Positions 7,020-14,103 of a stretch of 16,303 nucleotides of DNA are shown here, piece after piece. Where the stretch lies: the NCBI GenBank assembly GCA_023411645.1, contig JAEYON010000171.1, forward strand, positions 1 through 16,303. Direction: 5' to 3'. This DNA is from Bacillota bacterium. Its GTDB lineage: Bacteria; Bacillota; Clostridia; Acetivibrionales; DTU013. The translations under genes and the position numbers were made by a program. The notes beneath the pieces are model-generated. The model worked only from the letters and a program-made list of their open reading frames with translations, did not search any database and was not told the DNA's origin. Position 1 is the stretch's first letter, and each line of letters opens with the position of its first letter.

Positions 7020-7808
7020 TTAACCCAATGCGACATCGAGTACCATCATCAATGCAAATCCAATAGCAACGCCGATCGTACCGATGTTGGAATGCTCTCC
7101 CATCTGTGATTCCGGTATCAGTTCCTCCACCACCACATAAATCATTGCGCCTGCCGCAAAAGCCAGAAAATATGGAAGGATGGGTATAATGAAGCTTGCC
7201 AGTAAAATGGTAAGCAGCGCTCCGACCGGCTCAACAACAGCAGACAGCAGGCCATATGAAAACGCTTTTCCTTTTGAGATACCTTCACTTTTAAGCGGCA
7301 TGGATATGATGGCTCCCTCTGGGAAATTTTGAATCGCTATACCTATGGACAGAATCATCGCCCCCATAAGGGATATTCCCGTTTCACCTGCAAGCAAGCC
7401 GGCAAAAACTACACCTATCGCCATTCCCTCCGGTATGTTGTGTAGTGTTACCGCAAGTACAAGCATAGTCGATTTCTTCAGTTTCGAGTTTACGCCTTCA
7501 GGTGTATCATTGTCCAGATGCAAGTGCGGAATCAGGTGATCGAGTCCAAGCAAGAAAGCCATTCCAAGCAAGAACCCGGCCGCTGCAGGTATCCAAGCAA
7601 TTTTCCCCTGCTGCTCGGACATATTGATAGCCGGTATCAGCAGCGACCACACGGACGCCGCGATCATAACTCCGGACGCAAAGCCGAGCAGAGCTTTTTC
7701 CACCTTAGGATTAATCTTGTCTTTCAGCAGAAACACCATGCCAGAACCGAGTGTTGTCCCCACAAACGGGATCATAATTCCAATAAGTGCATATACGTTG
7801 TTCTTCAT
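7020..7808 (-). CDS. ZIP-family divalent metal transporter
   Basis: Polytopic inner-membrane protein of 262 aa, probably importing zinc or another divalent cation. The two ZIP signature helices are present: HNIPEG (123-128) and NFPEG (161-165), with metal-ligand candidates H123, E127, N161 and E164. A His-containing cytoplasmic loop (HLIPHLHLD, 91-99) and VEELIPES near the C-terminus also fit. About eight hydrophobic segments are visible, which is the normal number. The start is ATG 7808, with GGGGG 7 nt upstream; the longer frame reaching 7853 runs through the promoter. It heads a two-gene unit with the isomerase-like gene. Confidence 0.93.
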   Translation of the reverse strand: MKNNVYALIGIMIPFVGTTLGSGMVFLLKDKINPKVEKALLGFASGVMIAASVWSLLIPAINMSEQQGKIAWIPAAAGFLLGMAFLLGLDHLIPHLHLDNDTPEGVNSKLKKSTMLVLAVTLHNIPEGMAIGVVFAGLLAGETGISLMGAMILSIGIAIQNFPEGAIISMPLKSEGISKGKAFSYGLLSAVVEPVGALLTILLASFIIPILPYFLAFAAGAMIYVVVEELIPESQMGEHSNIGTIGVAIGFALMMVLDVALG

Positions 7809-7844
7809 CTCATTGCCCCCACAAGTTGAAAAGTGTACCTTATC

Positions 7845-7873
7845 ATTATACACAATTTATGTGGAGCTTTCCA
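7845..7873 (-). promoter_or_regulatory. Candidate promoter of the ZIP transporter with flanking inverted repeat
   Basis: On the minus strand TGGAAA (about 7868-7873) is followed by a 17-bp spacer and TATAAT (7850 to 7845). The -10 lies inside an inverted repeat, GTGTA (7833-7837) and TACAC (7849-7853), 11 bp apart, which could be a metalloregulator site. The -35 is weak (4 of 6), and no match to a specific Zur, MntR or Fur box is claimed. Confidence 0.45.
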
Positions 7874-7895
7874 TCTGACTTTATGCCTTTTCATT

Positions 7896-8570
7896 TCACG
7901 GCTTATAAACAAAAATCGTTTCAATCCGGGCGGTAATTTCAATCATACCTGCCTGAATGGGTGTTGCAGACACAGAGGCCTGATACGCCAATGGAACAGG
8001 TATTACTGGTTCACGCCCCATCTCAATGATCTGAACAGGAATCTGCAGTACTGTGATGTTAAGCTTGCTTCCAAGTGTCCTTACTTTTGCGAAAGCGTCG
8101 TCAACCGCTGCATTTAAAGCTTGTTGATAATATAAGGAAGGATCACTGACAGAAAATCTGATGCTGCTGATTTGATTTGCGCCACTTCGAACTGCAGCGT
8201 CAATTGTTTCACCGACTCTATCAAGTTCCCTGATTGCGATTTCCAGCATATGCTCGACCCTGTAGCCGCGAAATACCTGCCGCCCATCAATATAGTCATA
8301 TTGTGGAGAAACCGTAAAGGATTGCGTTTTAATATCCTGCGGAGAAATACCCATTCCCTCTAAAGTCCTTAAAACAGCAGTCACCGCAGCTGCATTCTCT
8401 TCCTGCGAAAGCGCCAGCTGTTTATTCTCTGTGAAAACCCCCAGCACAGCAAAAGCCACGTCAGGCTGCACTTTGATCCTGCCGGTACCTTCGACCCTCA
8501 TCTTAAAGCTGCAAAGATCAGCAAATGTCTGTATCCCCGGAGCAGGTATACATGGATAGTAATATGCCAT
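7896..8570 (-). CDS. SIMPL-domain (DUF541) protein
   Basis: Protein of 224 aa. After a Tyr/Pro-rich start (MAYYYPCIPAPG) the sequence follows the SIMPL/DUF541 pattern from about residue 32: VEGTGRIKVQPDVA, then DIKTQSFTVSPQYDY, GYRVEHMLEIAI, the long helix after YYQQALNAAVDDAFAKV, and a final IEITARIETIFVY. The family is widespread and mostly uncharacterised; some members are periplasmic or secreted. Here there is no clear signal peptide, so it is probably cytoplasmic. The start is ATG 8570 with GAGGGG 7 nt upstream; ten further in-frame residues to 8600 are not needed. It stands alone between the LacI gene and the ZIP transporter. Confidence 0.88.
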   Translation of the reverse strand: MAYYYPCIPAPGIQTFADLCSFKMRVEGTGRIKVQPDVAFAVLGVFTENKQLALSQEENAAAVTAVLRTLEGMGISPQDIKTQSFTVSPQYDYIDGRQVFRGYRVEHMLEIAIRELDRVGETIDAAVRSGANQISSIRFSVSDPSLYYQQALNAAVDDAFAKVRTLGSKLNITVLQIPVQIIEMGREPVIPVPLAYQASVSATPIQAGMIEITARIETIFVYKP

Positions 8571-8598
8571 ATTGATTCCCCTCATCCTGAATAAATTC

Positions 8599-8629
8599 AC
8601 ATATTATATAATATGTAAACCATATTCAA
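8599..8629 (-). promoter_or_regulatory. 18-bp perfect palindrome with a possible promoter
   Basis: ACATATTATATAATATGT at 8599-8616 is a perfect palindrome in the 70-bp gap between the LacI gene and the SIMPL gene. It contains TATAAT on the minus strand (8608 to 8603), with TTGAAT (8629 to 8624) 15 bp upstream, a short spacer. It may be an operator over a promoter, or simply AT-rich symmetry. Confidence 0.4.
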
Positions 8630-8640
8630 ACGTACTCCAG

Positions 8641-9645
8641 TTATCTTTTTAACTTTTTCACAGTATCGCGTTCAATGAATTTCGTACAAATCTCTGTTTT
8701 ACTATGGATAAGGGCATCGTTTTTGCTTGTATCAATCAACCTTCTTACAGCCATTTTTCCAATTTCATATTGATACACCTTTACGGTAGTAAGCGCAGGT
8801 GATGATACCGTGCAAAACGGCAAATCATCGAAGCCTACGATAGATATTTCATCGGGTATTTTAATACCATGCTTGCGCATTGCCTTCATAGCACCCAGTG
8901 CAATTATGTCATTATCCGCCACAAATGCAGTCGGAAGCTTCGGATTGCCAGATAGGTACAGGTCCATATCTTTATATGCGCCATCCATCGTTGGGAACAG
9001 ATCAACCAGAAACTCCTGCCGCACTTCGAGGTTATTTCTATACATGGCTGATCTGTAGCCATTTCTACGATCATAAAAGTTCTGAATCATAAATTTGCTC
9101 TGAAGGTACCCAATCTGCTCATGGTTGTTTTCTACCAGGTAATTAACAAGATGAACAACAGAGTCTGCATTACTCATTAAAACTGTATTAAAGCTCAGAT
9201 TATTGAACCAACCGTCAACAACAATCACCGGCGCAACAGCATTTTCAAAAACCTTTACGTCCTCTTCCGACAATTCCGTGGCTAAAAGCAAAATACCCGA
9301 ACTGCTATCATTTAGTATTTGTTCACGCTGCCATATAAATTCCGAATCGCTTTCCACCAGATTAGACACGATAGTCTCATAGCCCTCTGCATTTCCTGCG
9401 GTTACTACGCCCTGTATCAAAGGCTCAAAAAATGGATTATCCGAAAATATATGCCCCATTTTCTTATAGATCACAAATTTAATGCTGGACATTTTCGCTT
9501 TAATGTTATATCCACTCTCACGGGCAGCCTTTTGAATAATATCAACCGTTTTTTTATTTACACCCTTTTTATTGTTCAACGCATTTGATATTGTGGCTGC
9601 TGAAAAACCTGTAATTTCACTAAGGTGTTTGATACTTGGCTTCAT
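8641..9645 (-). CDS. LacI-family transcriptional regulator
   Basis: Protein of 334 aa. Residues 1-50 form the LacI helix-turn-helix (IKHLSEITGFSAATISNALN, then KKTVDIIQKAARESGYN). Residues about 56-330 are a periplasmic-binding-protein-like sensor with AFVADNDIIALGAMKAMRKHGIKIPDEISIVGFDDLPF, the canonical C-terminal signature. The hinge after GYN is atypical: it reads IKAKMSSIKF and lacks the usual NxxARSL pattern. GAGGGAGAG lies about 9 nt before ATG 9645. It lies 38 bp downstream of the glycosidase on the same strand, so it probably senses the sugar released or imported for that enzyme and controls the same transcript. Whether it represses or activates cannot be told. Confidence 0.95.
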   Translation of the reverse strand: MKPSIKHLSEITGFSAATISNALNNKKGVNKKTVDIIQKAARESGYNIKAKMSSIKFVIYKKMGHIFSDNPFFEPLIQGVVTAGNAEGYETIVSNLVESDSEFIWQREQILNDSSSGILLLATELSEEDVKVFENAVAPVIVVDGWFNNLSFNTVLMSNADSVVHLVNYLVENNHEQIGYLQSKFMIQNFYDRRNGYRSAMYRNNLEVRQEFLVDLFPTMDGAYKDMDLYLSGNPKLPTAFVADNDIIALGAMKAMRKHGIKIPDEISIVGFDDLPFCTVSSPALTTVKVYQYEIGKMAVRRLIDTSKNDALIHSKTEICTKFIERDTVKKLKR

Positions 9646-9683
9646 TTAACCATACTCTCCCTCAAAGCTTAGATTTAGGCCTG

Positions 9684-11195
9684 CTATCTAACTCTTCTTA
9701 TGCGTACTGCCATGTATTCCTTTCCTGGCATATCAATCTTGAATTTATCTTTAAATACTCCCTTTTCTTCAATTTTCATATCCCAGGTGTCTATCAATTC
9801 AACTTTATATTCATTGATGTCATCAAAATAATATTGCCGGAAGGATGGCCTGCCGAAACCATAATAGTATAAGTAATAACCGGGTCCGCCCTCCGCCGCT
9901 ACTTCGTCCCAGCTTGCCCTTATAGGCTGCAAGCCCATCCCGGGTGTCTGCTCAAGAATTTTTTGTAAAAAATTAAACCTTTCAGGGCTTTCACCATGCA
10001 GCACTCCTCCATGAGACCACCACAGGCAATTGTCTTCGTTCATGTAAGTTTCACCGTGTCCAGCATATCCACCCCTACAGGTTGCCTCCCAGAATCGTCT
10101 GACTAATTCCCTGCCGCTGATATTTCCCCAGCCGTGCTGAATGTTTCCCTCATATGCGATCTCATCCAGGACGACAGGCTTTTTATACCGTTCTCTCCAT
10201 TCATCCACATATTCCGCTGATTTGTAAACATCCTGACGCTGAATACTGCAATGGGTAATCCATGGACGGGAATAGTCATAAAACGGCCTGCAGTTATGAA
10301 TGGATCTTAAATGGTTGTAGGGATCCTTCTCACATATTATTGCCGCATATCTTTCCCAATCAGCTGTCTTTTTTTTAGCCATCAAATCATATTCATTGGC
10401 AAGGGACCACCAAACATTCCTGAATGCAGAGAATCTGGCAATAACATAATTCCAATAAAGGTCGTCCTGCTCCGCATTCATTTCGCTGAACCCCCAACGG
10501 TCGTATGGATGCATGATGATCAGATCCGCCTGGATGCCAAGATTCATTAAATCCCTGATTCTTTGTTCAAGCAGTTGAAAATGCTGCGGGTTGAACCGGC
10601 TGAAATCCCATTCATTACCGGGAGCTGATCCATTATACTCCATGAAATTTTCAGTGTTCAACACAAAACTGTCGCACGGCTTCCCCTGATAAGGGTAAGT
10701 AATAGGTTCATAAAGATTATAGTCATAATGCTTCGGGAATACGCAAAAGCGCATTTTATTGAAAGCACTGTTTTTGAGCGTCTCCAGTGTTTTTTTCTGT
10801 AATGGATAAGGCTGATGCGTCCATGCATAACAGGTAGTCCCTATGGAATAATACGGTGTCCCATCCTCGTAGGCAAAGTGATACATATTTGCAACTCTGA
10901 CAGAACCGTGGTTATTCGGAGTTGGAGGTAGAACAGAAAAGCTGCCGCTGTACTTTTTATCTGAAAAACTTCCTGATATTTCAAAGGTGTACTCTTCTTC
11001 AAATGAAGGCATAAACCGTACCTTATATAACCCGTTCCCATCATAAAACCCGTCAACAATAACTGTTTGGTTTTTGCTTTTAAATATGCCCTGGATCCGA
11101 AAATCAACAAAGGGATTTCCCATATCGTTTCCCGGGCATATTACCTCCTGCAATCCCCATTTTTCAACTTGCATAAAATAACATAAACCGGCCAT
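9684..11195 (-). CDS. Cytoplasmic glycoside hydrolase, DUF5060/DUF4038/DUF5605 architecture
   Basis: Protein of 503 aa. Residues about 8-95 form a beta-rich N-terminal domain of DUF5060 type (VEKWGLQEV, GNPFVDFRIQGIF, GLYKVRFMP). A TIM barrel of the DUF4038/apiosidase-like group follows (about 105-410), and a C-terminal beta domain of DUF5605 type (about 420-503). Clan-A-like catalytic candidates are E268 in WWSLANEYD (acid/base) and E345 in VVLDEIAYEG (nucleophile); WEATCRGGYAGHGETY is also typical. No signal peptide is present, so it acts on imported oligosaccharides. The substrate is unknown. ATG 11195 has GAGGG 6 nt upstream; later Met8 has none. The LacI gene follows 38 bp downstream. 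Confidence 0.9.
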   Translation of the reverse strand: MAGLCYFMQVEKWGLQEVICPGNDMGNPFVDFRIQGIFKSKNQTVIVDGFYDGNGLYKVRFMPSFEEEYTFEISGSFSDKKYSGSFSVLPPTPNNHGSVRVANMYHFAYEDGTPYYSIGTTCYAWTHQPYPLQKKTLETLKNSAFNKMRFCVFPKHYDYNLYEPITYPYQGKPCDSFVLNTENFMEYNGSAPGNEWDFSRFNPQHFQLLEQRIRDLMNLGIQADLIIMHPYDRWGFSEMNAEQDDLYWNYVIARFSAFRNVWWSLANEYDLMAKKKTADWERYAAIICEKDPYNHLRSIHNCRPFYDYSRPWITHCSIQRQDVYKSAEYVDEWRERYKKPVVLDEIAYEGNIQHGWGNISGRELVRRFWEATCRGGYAGHGETYMNEDNCLWWSHGGVLHGESPERFNFLQKILEQTPGMGLQPIRASWDEVAAEGGPGYYLYYYGFGRPSFRQYYFDDINEYKVELIDTWDMKIEEKGVFKDKFKIDMPGKEYMAVRIRRVR

Positions 11196-11199
11196 GAGT

Positions 11200-11213
11200 T
11201 GCCCTCGCTTTCA
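11200..11213 (-). promoter_or_regulatory. cre-like site over the glycosidase ribosome site
   Basis: On the minus strand TGAAAGCGAGGGCA matches 8 of the 10 specified positions of the CcpA cre consensus TGWAANCGNTNWCA. It lies downstream of the candidate promoter and overlaps the Shine-Dalgarno GAGGG, so the two mismatches fall in bases needed for the ribosome. CcpA roadblock control is an inference; the regulator could also be the neighbouring LacI protein. Confidence 0.4.
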
Positions 11214-11274
11214 GCATGATTTTACCGTTTCCGCTACACCTTCCATAAAATTACGCTGAAATATTAAATACACT

Positions 11275-11302
11275 ATGTTAGCATATAAAATAAATGTGTA
11301 AA
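11275..11302 (-). promoter_or_regulatory. Candidate promoter of the glycosidase-lacI unit
   Basis: On the minus strand TTTACA (11302 to 11297) is separated by 16 bp from TAACAT (11280 to 11275), preceded by TGC, an extended -10. Predicted start is near 11268, giving a leader of about 70 nt. Other AT-rich hexamers nearby make this one of several possibilities. Confidence 0.4.
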
Positions 11303-11509
11303 TTATTATATAAATTTTTATTATCAACGAACTACCAACACCATAGTATCATATAAAATATGAGCATTCAATATGTCCAGAGCTTACTTAGTGCAATATT
11401 TATTTAATGAAATATATACTACAACGAATCTAAAGAAATATATATTTTTTTATAAATTTTATATATTATTATGTGAATATTTAAATGCTAATTTGCCTCC
11501 ATAACAATA
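11303..11509. other. AT-rich noncoding spacer
   Basis: About 200 bp of very AT-rich DNA between the glycosidase promoter and the serS terminator. No protein-like frame was found. It holds an 8-bp inverted repeat, AATATATA (11437-11444) and TATATATT (11460-11467), which is probably low-complexity symmetry. It may serve as upstream activating or curved DNA for the glycosidase promoter. Confidence 0.5.
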
Positions 11510-11550
11510 AAGCTGCTGTAATTTCCGAATCGAGAAAATTACAGCAGCTT
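11510..11550 (-). terminator. Hairpin terminator of serS
   Basis: AAGCTGCTGTAATTT (11510-11524) and its exact complement (11536-11550) form a 15-bp perfect stem with an 11-nt loop, 55 bp past the serS stop. On the minus strand it is followed by TATTGTTAT, a weak U-tract; on the plus strand no T-run follows. It is therefore assigned to the minus strand. Confidence 0.75.
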
Positions 11551-11605
11551 ACACATGCCTATGATATTATTGATAAGTGTTCCGGGGCTTTGAACTATAT
11601 CCTGA

Positions 11606-12883
11606 TCAACCTATTATTGCCTTCCCGCCCATATATGGCTGCAATGCCTTCGGAATATTAACCGAACCGTCTTCATTCAGGTTGTTTTCTAAAAATGCAA
11701 TCAGCATTCTCGGAGGAGCTACGACAGTATTATTCAGGGTATGTGCAAAGTATTTGCCTCCCTCGCCTGAAACACGGATCTTTAAGCGTCTTGCCTGTGC
11801 ATCACCTAGATTTGAGCAGCTTCCCACCTCGAAATATTTCTTTTGCCTCGGAGACCAGGCCTCCACATCAAAAGACTTAACTTTAAGATCCGCCAAATCG
11901 CCGGAACAGCATTCAAGCGTTCTCACAGGAATATCAAGGGAACGGAACAGGTCGACTGTGTTCTGCCACAGTTGATTGAACCACATCATACTATCCTCGG
12001 GCTTGCACACAACTATCATTTCCTGTTTTTCAAACTGGTGAATACGATAAATGCCCCTCTCCTCCAAGCCATGAGCTCCCTTTTCCTTCCTGAAGCACGG
12101 GGAGTAACTGGTTAAGGTCTGCGGCAGCAAATCTTCAGGCAGAATAGTATCAATGAACTTTCCGATCATGGAATGTTCGCTGGTGCCAATCAAATACAGA
12201 TCCTCACCCTCTATTTTATACATCATCGAATCCATTTCGGCAAAGCTCATAACGCCTGTAACAACATCACTGCGGATCATAAAGGGCGGAATGCAATAGG
12301 TAAATCCGCGTTCAATCATGAAGTCTCTTGCGTATGAAATGACTGCAGAATGAAGTCTAGCGATATCACCCATCAGATAGTAAAACCCATTTCCGGCAAC
12401 CTTTCTTGCGCTGTCCAGATCAATTCCATTGAGCCGTTCCATAATGTCAGTATGATATGGAATATCAAAATCAGGCACAGTCGCATCCCCATAGCGCTGT
12501 ACCTCAACATTTTCACTGTCATCCTTACCAATAGGAACACTTGGATCTATAATGTTCGGGATGGTCATCATGATTTTTTTAATTTTTTCCTGTAATTCAC
12601 TTTCCTTTACTTCCAACTGCGCCAGACGGTCAGAGTTTTCGGTTACTTTTACCTTCAGCGCCTCGGCTTCATCCCGCTTGCCCTGCGCCATAAGAGCGCC
12701 GATTTGCTTTGAGATTTTATTCCTCTCGGCCCTTAGAGTATCCACTTCCTGCTTAGCCGTTCTGCTTTCCATATCCAGAGCAATAACCTCGTCCACCAAA
12801 CCAAGCTTGCTGTCCTGGAATTTATTGCAGATGTTCTGCTTTACAATTTCCGGATTATCTCTGATTAATTTTATATCCAGCAT
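11606..12883 (-). CDS. serS: Seryl-tRNA synthetase
   Basis: Charges tRNA-Ser in the cytoplasm. The 425-aa protein has the N-terminal long coiled-coil arm (about 28-105) and the class II catalytic core. Motif 2 contains CFRKEKGAHGLEERGIYRIHQFEK (263 onward, in parts), and motif 3 is HTLNNTVVAPPRMLIAFLEN with R392. The serine-site TxE loop is present as GTSEH (233-237), but differs from the TAEVP form of E. coli-type enzymes; CCSGDL and EVGSCSN also fit SerRS. AGGAGG lies 8 nt before ATG 12883, inside the end of the upstream gene, which it overlaps by 29 bp. No T-box leader precedes it. A second serS elsewhere is possible. Confidence 0.97.
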   Translation of the reverse strand: MLDIKLIRDNPEIVKQNICNKFQDSKLGLVDEVIALDMESRTAKQEVDTLRAERNKISKQIGALMAQGKRDEAEALKVKVTENSDRLAQLEVKESELQEKIKKIMMTIPNIIDPSVPIGKDDSENVEVQRYGDATVPDFDIPYHTDIMERLNGIDLDSARKVAGNGFYYLMGDIARLHSAVISYARDFMIERGFTYCIPPFMIRSDVVTGVMSFAEMDSMMYKIEGEDLYLIGTSEHSMIGKFIDTILPEDLLPQTLTSYSPCFRKEKGAHGLEERGIYRIHQFEKQEMIVVCKPEDSMMWFNQLWQNTVDLFRSLDIPVRTLECCSGDLADLKVKSFDVEAWSPRQKKYFEVGSCSNLGDAQARRLKIRVSGEGGKYFAHTLNNTVVAPPRMLIAFLENNLNEDGSVNIPKALQPYMGGKAIIG

Positions 12884-13802
12884 CTTTATCTCCTCCTGTA
12901 TACATATTCCAGATCACTGATGAATCTATGTGCCTGATATCCGGTGAGCATGTGCGTGCCATAGCTCCGGCTAATTCCTCTGTCATGTTCAGAATCAGAT
13001 TTTTAACACCTTCTGCTCCATCTGTCCCTAATGGACCCATGATTATTCTTCCTGCGGATACTGCATCCGCTCCTAATGCTAAAGCCTTGAAAACATCCAT
13101 CCCGCTTGCCACTCCGCAATCAACAAAGATCGGGATCCTATGATTGATAATTCTGGCGATCTTCGGTAATATCATCAATGGCGGGACAGCATACTTCATT
13201 ATGCCGTGATGATGGGAAACAACTATGCCCCTCACTCCCGCTTCAAGACATTTATATGCATCCTGTTCACTTAATACACCCTTTATCACAAATGGTAATT
13301 TCGTTGCATTTACAAATTCCTTAATTTCCTTCAGAGATTTACAAGACATTTGTAGTCCAAGGATGTTATCATACTGCCCTTTTCCGTTATAGGAATGATC
13401 TATGTCCATACCAACTGCAAGTACTCCGCATTTTTCGGCATGCTCAATTCTGCGGAAGATATAGTCATTATCGGCATATGGCTTAATAATTTTGACGGTT
13501 CGCGCACCGGTAGCCACAATCTTCTCCAGTTCCGCTTCGTCTCCCATACCTGCCCAATTTACAGCGTTTGCAGCTTTAGCTCCCCTGGCCATTTCCGCCA
13601 TTCCATTTTCATGTACACTGTCCAGATGCGAAAGAGCCGCCATCATCACAGGGGTATCAAATGTCTCCCCATATAATTCAAACTTTGTTGAAGGTATGAC
13701 TGAATCAATATGCCTCATTTCAATCAATAGCGAATCAAAAAATTCACGGGTGATTATATTGGAATCCCCGGTATTATTGTTATTTGGTGTATTCTGCGAC
13801 AT
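12855..13802 (-). CDS. FMN-dependent alpha-hydroxy-acid-oxidase-like protein with altered active site
   Basis: Protein of 315 aa with the TIM barrel of FMN-dependent alpha-hydroxy acid dehydrogenases and oxidases. FMN-site features are FVIKGV (K174), IFVDCGVASGMDVFKALALGADAV (D228 onward) and SAGRIIMG (R252). The usual catalytic SNHGGRQ is replaced by SHHHGIM (196-202), so the histidine is kept but the substrate-carboxylate arginine is not; the QLY tyrosine motif is also absent. The substrate is therefore uncertain, and lactate oxidation should not be assumed. The N-terminus (about 15 residues) is Asn-rich and probably disordered. GGAG lies 6 nt before ATG 13802, better than the upstream TTG 13814. 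First gene of an operon with serS. Confidence 0.85.
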   Translation of the reverse strand: MSQNTPNNNNTGDSNIITREFFDSLLIEMRHIDSVIPSTKFELYGETFDTPVMMAALSHLDSVHENGMAEMARGAKAANAVNWAGMGDEAELEKIVATGARTVKIIKPYADNDYIFRRIEHAEKCGVLAVGMDIDHSYNGKGQYDNILGLQMSCKSLKEIKEFVNATKLPFVIKGVLSEQDAYKCLEAGVRGIVVSHHHGIMKYAVPPLMILPKIARIINHRIPIFVDCGVASGMDVFKALALGADAVSAGRIIMGPLGTDGAEGVKNLILNMTEELAGAMARTCSPDIRHIDSSVIWNMYTGGDKDAGYKINQR

Positions 13803-13834
13803 TTTATTCTCCAATTTTAAATCTGTTTTCCTGT

Positions 13835-13863
13835 AGTATACCCAATTGTAAGGGTTTTGTCCA
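13835..13863 (-). promoter_or_regulatory. Promoter of the FMN oxidoreductase-serS operon
   Basis: On the minus strand TGGACA (13863 to 13858), a 17-bp spacer and TATACT (13840 to 13835), each matching consensus at 5 of 6 positions. Predicted start is near 13828, so the leader is only about 26 nt, which excludes a T-box element. Confidence 0.65.
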
Positions 13864-13923
13864 TGTCCTGACAGGTACCATGAATTCTGTTATAACTTTT
13901 TCCATTCATGTAGTCATTCAGCT

Positions 13924-13975
13924 ACTTCAATCCTATTCTATATTTCTGAGCATCATAATGCAATACTGCGTTTAT
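13924..13975 (+). repeat. 52-bp dispersed direct repeat, copy A
   Basis: Matches 15082-15133 without gaps at about 43 of 52 positions. Shared blocks include CTTCAAT, CTATTCTATAT and GCAATACTG. It lies in the noncoding gap between the divergent promoters of the FMN oxidoreductase and the YczE-type gene. Differences are not mainly at third codon positions in a common frame, so it does not look coding. Confidence 0.7.
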
Positions 13976-14018
13976 TTCAAGCACCTTTCGTGGATTCTTA
14001 AGCTTTTTTCAGTTATGT

Positions 14019-14048
14019 TTGACACACTAATACTTTCATTGCTAGAAT
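14019..14048 (+). promoter_or_regulatory. Promoter of the YczE-type gene
   Basis: A perfect TTGACA (14019-14024), an 18-bp spacer and TAGAAT (14043-14048), preceded by TGC as an extended -10. Predicted start is near 14055, with a leader of about 49 nt. Confidence 0.7.
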
Positions 14049-14103
14049 ATTAGCTTAGTATAACAAAAGCTACATTTTTCAAATACAGAAAGGGCTACAT
14101 ATA

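Noticed and set aside
11437..11467. AT-only hairpin as a terminator or operator
   Set aside because: The 8-bp arms are purely A/T in a very AT-rich tract and are expected by chance; there is no GC stem for termination.
12884..13834. T-box leader for serS
   Set aside because: The region upstream of serS is the coding sequence of the flavoenzyme, and the promoter-to-start distance for that gene is about 26 nt. No room for a T-box.
13784..14053. 89-aa hydrophobic plus-strand frame
   Set aside because: It overlaps the start of the flavoenzyme, both divergent promoters and repeat A. Its hydrophobicity reflects T-rich intergenic DNA.
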